Source of the DNA: Candidatus Omnitrophota bacterium
GTDB lineage: Bacteria > Omnitrophota > Gorgyraeia > 2-02-FULL-51-18 > JAGOUK01
DNA length: 11,577 nucleotides
Direction of reading: 5' to 3'
NCBI GenBank assembly: GCA_020058965.1
Contig: JAGVCY010000188.1
Location: 1-11,577, forward strand
Shown: positions 7,127-11,577 of the stretch, in pieces
How the letters are laid out: every line of letters begins with the position of its first letter
Position numbering within the stretch: the stretch's first letter is position 1
The notes under the pieces: generated by a model
Databases searched by the model: none
What the model was told of the DNA's origin: nothing
Seen by the model: the letters and a program-made list of their open reading frames with translations, nothing else
Position numbers and translations under genes: made by a program

Positions 7127-7669
7127 ATGGATGATGTGATACGGCAGCTGGGCGAATTTTTGCAAACGCTCACCTGGTTTGATTATATGATTGCCGCAGG
7201 TGTTGGCCGGGGCATTGTGGTGGGCTTTAAATCAGGTGGATTTGTCGAACTGATCCGGTGGGTCGTTTTGATGCTGACCCTGGTGGTTCTCGTCGCGTTC
7301 ACGGTTACGCTCGGCGCCTATCTGCAGGGACATACGCTGCTCAGCGTCGGCGTCGCGCAAAAAGTGGTGATCGTTCTTCTCGGATCGATCACCTTCATGG
7401 TGTTGAAGCTGATCACCGGTTTTATTCTGAAATTCGCTTCGATGGATAACAACTGGGTGATGAAAATTTTGGGTGTGATTCTCGCGTCGCTGCGCTGGTT
7501 GGTCGTGATGAGTTTTATGCTGTATACGATTCAGGCGCTCAAGCTGCCGTTTATCGGAGCCGATGTTTTGAAGAATTCCAGGTGGGGCGAGCAGCTCCAG
7601 CCCATCGCGCCGAGCATCGTCGATTTTATGACGGGTGTTATTCCTCGCGCGACGCTCGAAGTGAAGTAG
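7127..7669 (+). CDS. CvpA-family inner-membrane protein
   Basis: Integral membrane protein of the CvpA (colicin V production) family, whose biochemical role is poorly defined; members are linked to envelope homeostasis. The 180 residues show the family plan. A first membrane segment (about 17-33) has the characteristic GRGIVVGFKSGGFVELIRW stretch (27-45) containing the conserved RG-x-x-x-G-(F/Y) signature. Membrane segments follow at about 43-65, 77-101 and 110-137. The C-terminal part (SRWGEQLQPIAPSIVDF, 151-167) lies outside the membrane. The start ATG at 7127 has only a weak AGGA 13 nt upstream. The stop codon TAG (7667-7669) lies inside the left arm of the palindromic element that separates this gene from dnaG. 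Classical cvpA neighbours (purF, mutS2) are not present here. Confidence 0.8.
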   Translation: MDDVIRQLGEFLQTLTWFDYMIAAGVGRGIVVGFKSGGFVELIRWVVLMLTLVVLVAFTVTLGAYLQGHTLLSVGVAQKVVIVLLGSITFMVLKLITGFILKFASMDNNWVMKILGVILASLRWLVVMSFMLYTIQALKLPFIGADVLKNSRWGEQLQPIAPSIVDFMTGVIPRATLEVK

Positions 7670-7774
7670 TTTGCTGAAAAAGCCGCATCTGCGTCGTTGC
7701 CGCGTTGCTTACGTGCCTTACAGGCACGCGGCGCTCCTAGCGCCTAGCATCTGCAGCTTTTTGAGCAAACTACT
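7665..7774. repeat. 110-bp nested palindromic element (REP/MITE-like candidate)
   Basis: The outer arms AGTAGTTTGCTGAAAAAGC (7665-7683) and GCTTTTTGAGCAAACTACT (7756-7774) are reverse complements over 19 bp with one central mismatch, and a weaker match continues inward (GCATCTGC on both sides). Two perfect small hairpins lie inside: CGTGCCT-TAC-AGGCACG (7712-7728) and GGCGCT-CCT-AGCGCC (7730-7744). The whole would fold as a branched cruciform. It fills nearly all of the space between the CvpA gene and dnaG; the left arm includes the upstream stop codon and the right arm ends just before the dnaG ribosome site. It contains no ORF. From memory it resembles intergenic palindromes with CTGAAAAAGC...GCTTTTTGAGC ends seen repeated in many bacterial genomes, so a mobile or REP-like repeat is likely; it could also work as a terminator or attenuator. 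Confidence 0.75.
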
Positions 7775-7792
7775 AAATCAAGGTTGCGAACC

Positions 7793-9583
7793 ATGATTGC
7801 TCAGCATCTTCTGGATCAGATCCAGGACCGGTCCGATATCGTTGAAGTGATTCAGCGCGTGGTTCCGCTCAAGCGCGCGGGACGGGGATTTACGGCGCCG
7901 TGTCCGTTTCATTCCGAGAAGACGCCGTCTTTTGTGGTGAGCGCGGACAAACAAATTTTTCACTGCTTCGGGTGCGGCGTCGGCGGGAATGTATTTTCGT
8001 TCGTGATGAAATACGAGAAACTGACCTTTCCCGAGGCGGTGCGGCAGTTGGCGCAGTCGGCGGGCATTCTGCTCGAAGAGGATGAGGAGTTTCGGAAGCG
8101 GGAGGATTCCCGCCAACCGGTTTACAACGCGGTCGCCGCGGCCGCGGAATTTTTTAGAATGGAGTTGGGTAAAACCCCAACAGACGCGCCGATTCAGAAA
8201 TACATCGCCAAACGGCGGCTGACGGATGAAGCTCTTTCCAAATTTAAGATCGGTTACAGTCCGGACGCGTGGGACTCGCTTCTAAAAAAACTGGCGAAGG
8301 ATCACGGCACCGAGACGCTTCTGCGGGCGGGTCTTTTGCTCGAGCGGGATGGAAAAACGGGTTACTACGACCGGTTTAGAAACCGGATGATGTTTCCGAT
8401 CACGGATCTCAAAGGTCGGGTGATCGGTTTTGGCGCACGGGTGCTCGATGATTCACAGCCCAAATATTTGAATTCGCCCGAAACGGAGATCTATCACAAG
8501 GGCAGGGTGTTGTACGGGTTTTACGAAGGGATCGAAGCGATACGGCGCGAAAATCGGGCGCTTATCGTCGAGGGTTACATGGATGTGATCGGCTGTCATG
8601 CGGCGGGAGTTGAGATCGCGACGGCCGCTTCGGGAACATCGCTGACGACCGACCAGATCCGCGCGCTGAAGCGTTTCACGTCCAACATCACGGTGCTTTT
8701 TGACGCGGACAAGGCGGGTGAAGCCGCGACGCTCCGAGGACTGGATCTTTTGGTCGAAGAAAATTGCAATGTGCAGGTCGCGTCGCTCGCCGAAGGGCAT
8801 GACCCGGATTCGTTCGTGAAGGAGTTCGGAGCGGAAAAGTTTAGAGAGCAGTTGGACGCGGCTCAACCGCTGTTCGATTACAAATATCAGTTTTTGACCC
8901 GGCGGCATGATCCCCGGAAAGTGGAAGGCAAATCTCAGATCGCGGCGGAGATGTTGGCGACGATACGGCGCATTCCGAACGAGATCACCAAGGACGGCTA
9001 CCTCGCGGAACTTTCGAGGCGGCTGGGCATCGCGGAGGACGCGCTTCGGGTGGAGCTTAAAAAATCGGCTTCAACGCCGCGAGCGATTGAACTGTCTCAG
9101 GACGATCGGAAAATGCCCGACGCAGCGAGCGTGCCGGTATCGGTGATCGAAAAACTTTTGATCGGGCTTTTGATCACAGACTCCAAGCTGTGGGGAAAGA
9201 GCCGCGGACGGTTCGAGGACGGAGACTTTGTGAGCGAGGACGCGCGGTTGGTGGCCGGAATGGTGCTTCAGGCGCAGGATTGGACCGAAGTTCAGCCGGC
9301 TCGGATGTTGAGCGTTCTGCATGATCGAGAAAACTTATCGCTCTTGGTGCTCCAGGCCGTGCACCAGGCCGAGATCGTGGAAGATTCGAGCAAGGCGTTT
9401 GAGGATTGTCTGAAGCAGTTGGATGAAGCGCGCGGCAAGGACCGCTTGAAGCGGCTGCGGGATGCGATCGCCGCTTGTGAAAAAGCGAACGATATTGACG
9501 GCCGAAATATTTTATTAAGAGAATTGAATGAAACCAGCAGGAAAGGAAAGCCCAATGGCACCGAAGTCCAAATCAAGTCCTAA
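7793..9583 (+). CDS. dnaG: DNA primase DnaG
   Basis: Synthesises RNA primers for the replication fork together with the replicative helicase. The 596 residues show the complete bacterial primase plan. There is a CHC2 zinc-binding domain with Cys37, His40, Cys58 and Cys61 ([11 protein letters not shown], then [11 protein letters not shown]). The catalytic RNA-polymerase domain has [12 protein letters not shown] (192-203). Its Toprim core has Glu260 in VEGYMDV and Asp304/Asp306 in LFDADKAG for metal binding. A C-terminal helical helicase-binding region covers about 450-596. An in-frame TTG at 7784 could extend the protein by three residues, but ATG 7793 has AAGG at 7780-7783 with good spacing and gives the usual N-terminus. 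The gene overlaps rpoD by 29 bp, as in the macromolecular-synthesis operon; rpsU, often first in that operon, is not immediately upstream. No lesion is seen. Confidence 0.96.
   Translation: MIAQHLLDQIQDRSDIVEVIQRVVPLKRAGRGFTAPCPFHSEKTPSFVVSADKQIFHCFGCGVGGNVFSFVMKYEKLTFPEAVRQLAQSAGILLEEDEEFRKREDSRQPVYNAVAAAAEFFRMELGKTPTDAPIQKYIAKRRLTDEALSKFKIGYSPDAWDSLLKKLAKDHGTETLLRAGLLLERDGKTGYYDRFRNRMMFPITDLKGRVIGFGARVLDDSQPKYLNSPETEIYHKGRVLYGFYEGIEAIRRENRALIVEGYMDVIGCHAAGVEIATAASGTSLTTDQIRALKRFTSNITVLFDADKAGEAATLRGLDLLVEENCNVQVASLAEGHDPDSFVKEFGAEKFREQLDAAQPLFDYKYQFLTRRHDPRKVEGKSQIAAEMLATIRRIPNEITKDGYLAELSRRLGIAEDALRVELKKSASTPRAIELSQDDRKMPDAASVPVSVIEKLLIGLLITDSKLWGKSRGRFEDGDFVSEDARLVAGMVLQAQDWTEVQPARMLSVLHDRENLSLLVLQAVHQAEIVEDSSKAFEDCLKQLDEARGKDRLKRLRDAIAACEKANDIDGRNILLRELNETSRKGKPNGTEVQIKS
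9543..9547 (+). promoter_or_regulatory. Ribosome binding site that fixes the rpoD start
   Basis: AAGGA at 9543-9547 lies 7 nt before the ATG at 9555. The earlier in-frame ATG at 9528 has only a poor purine stretch upstream. The site is inside the last codons of dnaG, giving coupled translation. The later ATG is therefore preferred as the start of the sigma factor. Confidence 0.7.
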
Positions 9584-11501
9584 AGCCAAGACTGTCCGCA
9601 AAGCCGCCAAAAAATCCGAGGCCAAAATCGTGTCCAAGGCAGAGCTTAAGGCCGCGCTCAAAATGACCGCGGCGACTCCGGTGAAGTCCGCGTCCAAATT
9701 CGGTCAGCGCTCCGCGTCCAATCGCAGCGTGCGGAACATCGCGACGGTCAAGGCCCGCGCCGGCCGCAAGCGCAATGACGAGCTTAAAGGCAAGATGAAG
9801 GATGAAGAGGAGGAGACGCCCGAGGAGATCGAAGCGGCGATGAAGACGGCCGTCGAGCTTCCTGCTGAAGAAACGGACAAGGAAGCGACTGCCGCGGAAC
9901 CGGCGAATCCTCTCACCGACAAGCTTCTCGCTCTGGGTAAGCAAAAGGGTTATCTCACTTTTGACGATTTGAACGAGAGTTTGCCGCAGAATGTTTCGAG
10001 TCCCGAGGCGATCGACGATGTTCTCGCCCGCCTGGTCGACCACAACATTGAGGTCGTGGACTCCGAAGAAGAGGGTAAGGAACTGCTGGAGCAGGACAAG
10101 GACGAGCGCTCGGAAGTCGGTGAATCCGACGCCAAAGAAAGCAAGCGCTCCGAACCCGCCGAAAAAAAAGCGCCTGCGCCTCAAAGAAGCGAGCAGGTCG
10201 ACGATCCCGTGCGCCTGTACCTCAAGCAGATGGGTCAAATCCCTCTGCTTAAGCGCGATGAAGAATTGGAACTTGCCAAGCGGATCGAAGCGGCCGAAAT
10301 TGAATTTAAAAAAGCGGTGTTGAGTCTCCATTGCTCGCGCAAGTATGTCGTGAATATTCTTAACGATATCTGCAACAACGAAGTGCCTCATGACGAGTAC
10401 ATCAAGGAGGACTTCCGTGTCCGTGACGATGTGACTCGCACGCTCAAGCGCCTCAACAGCAACCTGCGCAAGCTCAGGACCTGCAAGCGCTCGGACGATG
10501 TGATCGAACTCATGTTGGACTGCAAGTTGACGACGAGCACGGTCGAGGATTACATCAAGGACATTCAGAAAAAAGTCCACGACTGGGACCGGGTCGATCG
10601 GGATCTGGCCCGTGCCCGTCAGCGCAAGGAAGCGGCCCGCGTCAAAGAGCTCCTGGAGTTCAAGCAGGCGGTTCCCAAAGAGCTGGATGAACCGATCAAG
10701 ATCGTCAAAGAAAAACTCAAATTGGCCTCCAAGCGCGACTTCGTGTACAACAAGGCCAAAAAAGAACTCGTGGCGGCCAATCTCCGCCTCGTGGTTTCGA
10801 TCGCCAAGAAGTACACCAACCGCGGCTTGTCCTTCCTTGATCTGATCCAGGAAGGCAACATCGGCCTCATGAAGGCGGTGGATAAGTTTGAATACAAACG
10901 CGGATACAAGTTCAGCACCTACGCGACTTGGTGGATCCGCCAGGCCGTCACGCGCTCGATCGCTGACCAGGCGCGCACGATCCGCATCCCGGTGCATATG
11001 ACCGAAACCATCAACAAGCTCGTGCGTATTTCGCGCGCGTTGATTCAGAAAAACGGCGAAGAGCCGACGCCTGAAGAGATCGGCCGTCACATGCGCATGG
11101 GTGTCGGCAAGGTCCGCGGAATTCTCAAGATCGCACAGGAACCGATTTCGCTTCAGACACCGATCGGCGACGATGGCGACACGAGCTTCGGTGACTTCAT
11201 CGAGGACAAAAGCGCGGTTTCGCCCGCGAACGCGACGACCTACTCGATGCTCAAGGAGCACATGGAAGAGGTTCTGGCGACACTGACCGAACGCGAGCGC
11301 AAGGTGCTCCGGTTCCGGTTTGGCATCGGTGACGGCTATCCGCGCACGCTGGAAGAAGTGGGTTCGATTTTTAACGTGACCCGCGAGCGCGTGCGGCAGA
11401 TCGAAGCCAAGGCGCTTCGGAAGCTGCGCCACCCGACACGGTCGCGCAAGCTCAAGACCTTTCTCGAACTGGGGGTTGGAGAAGAGATCGATTACTCGTA
11501 G
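9555..11501 (+). CDS. rpoD: Primary RNA polymerase sigma factor RpoD (sigma70/SigA)
   Basis: Housekeeping sigma factor that directs core RNA polymerase to -35/-10 promoters such as those in this window. Of 648 residues from ATG 9555, residues 1-75 are a Lys/Ala/Ser-rich basic tail ([20 protein letters not shown]). An acidic stretch follows (DEEEETPEE, about 83-92). Region 1.1 spans about 118-169 ([22 protein letters not shown]). After a second charged linker comes region 1.2 at about 216-245 ([17 protein letters not shown]). The non-conserved region is at about 250-400. Region 2 runs from about 403 to 482, with [19 protein letters not shown] and the -10-reading [17 protein letters not shown]. 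Region 3 follows, then region 4 with the -35-reading helix-turn-helix [20 protein letters not shown] (598-617). Region 1.1 and full region 4 identify the primary, not an alternative, sigma factor. A start at 9528 would add nine residues. The gene overlaps dnaG by 29 bp. Confidence 0.96.
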   Translation: MAPKSKSSPKAKTVRKAAKKSEAKIVSKAELKAALKMTAATPVKSASKFGQRSASNRSVRNIATVKARAGRKRNDELKGKMKDEEEETPEEIEAAMKTAVELPAEETDKEATAAEPANPLTDKLLALGKQKGYLTFDDLNESLPQNVSSPEAIDDVLARLVDHNIEVVDSEEEGKELLEQDKDERSEVGESDAKESKRSEPAEKKAPAPQRSEQVDDPVRLYLKQMGQIPLLKRDEELELAKRIEAAEIEFKKAVLSLHCSRKYVVNILNDICNNEVPHDEYIKEDFRVRDDVTRTLKRLNSNLRKLRTCKRSDDVIELMLDCKLTTSTVEDYIKDIQKKVHDWDRVDRDLARARQRKEAARVKELLEFKQAVPKELDEPIKIVKEKLKLASKRDFVYNKAKKELVAANLRLVVSIAKKYTNRGLSFLDLIQEGNIGLMKAVDKFEYKRGYKFSTYATWWIRQAVTRSIADQARTIRIPVHMTETINKLVRISRALIQKNGEEPTPEEIGRHMRMGVGKVRGILKIAQEPISLQTPIGDDGDTSFGDFIEDKSAVSPANATTYSMLKEHMEEVLATLTERERKVLRFRFGIGDGYPRTLEEVGSIFNVTRERVRQIEAKALRKLRHPTRSRKLKTFLELGVGEEIDYS

Positions 11502-11538
11502 GTTGTCGGTCGGCTTGAGCGTTTTGCGGGAACGCGGC

Positions 11539-11566
11539 GCCGCAAAGAGTTGCGGCTTGCTTTGCT
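11539..11566 (+). terminator. Possible intrinsic terminator after rpoD
   Basis: GCCGCAA (11539-11545) and TTGCGGC (11550-11556) form a perfect 7-bp stem with a 4-nt AGAG loop, followed by a T-rich but interrupted tail (TTGCTTTGCT). It lies 37 nt after the rpoD stop. A competing repeat, TTTGCGG (11523-11529) with CCGCAAA (11540-11546), uses the same left arm. The broken T-tract and the window edge make this uncertain. Confidence 0.45.
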
Positions 11567-11577
11567 CCGCTGCTGCG

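Noticed and set aside
9528..9554. Upstream ATG at 9528 as the rpoD start
   Set aside because: It lacks a good ribosome site, whereas ATG 9555 has AAGGA at ideal spacing; the nine extra residues show no conserved feature.
9573..11432. Long open frame of 619 codons on the - strand opposite rpoD
   Set aside because: It is the antisense mirror of a GC-rich coding gene with strong third-position bias; the product has no recognisable domain, and the + strand frame is an unmistakable RpoD.
1..11577. CRISPR arrays, tRNA/rRNA genes, insertion sequences, prophage or toxin-antitoxin genes
   Set aside because: No regularly spaced direct repeats, cloverleaf with a recognisable T-arm, transposase or integrase motifs were found in reading both strands.

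Overview
The window is about 11.6 kb of densely packed, GC-rich bacterial DNA with every recognisable gene on the + strand. It encodes an RND efflux system with an outer-membrane channel, a periplasmic lipoprotein adaptor and Sec signal peptides, so the host is a diderm (Gram-negative-type) bacterium. The long, Lys/Ala-rich N-terminus of the sigma factor and the overall gene style remind me of deep-branching environmental lineages such as the PVC/Omnitrophota group. That is an impression, not something the sequence proves.

Region 1 (1-5644) is a heavy-metal efflux operon in the order outer-membrane channel (5' end cut by the window edge), periplasmic adaptor, CzcA/CusA-type RND pump, then a small His/Cys-rich exported protein. 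The genes overlap by 4 bp or are 3-9 bp apart, so they are almost certainly co-transcribed. The pump has the Asp/Asp/Glu membrane motif of the divalent-cation (Czc-like) branch. The adaptor is unusually short and seems to lack the helical hairpin and lipoyl domain. The small last protein is a candidate periplasmic metal chaperone or buffer.

Region 2 (5645-6240) holds a good sigma70-type promoter, a small exported protein built from short internal repeats (unknown function), and a strong intrinsic terminator. Region 3 (6241-7669) has rsmE (16S rRNA m3U1498 methyltransferase), whose start codon lies 9 nt after the terminator T-tract, then a second good promoter and a CvpA-family membrane protein.

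Region 4 (7665-11577) starts with a 110-bp nested palindromic element filling the space between the CvpA gene and dnaG. dnaG (primase) and rpoD (primary sigma factor) follow, overlapping by 29 bp; this is the core of the macromolecular-synthesis operon, without rpsU immediately upstream. The last 76 bases after rpoD contain competing inverted repeats, one of them terminator-like, running to the window edge.

Most of the window is conserved housekeeping or well-known transport. The points that deserve a second look are the minimal adaptor, the His/Cys accessory protein, the repeat protein, the nested palindromic element, the histone-H1-like tail of RpoD and the terminator/rsmE junction. I do not see a complete new defence, mobile or biosynthetic system.
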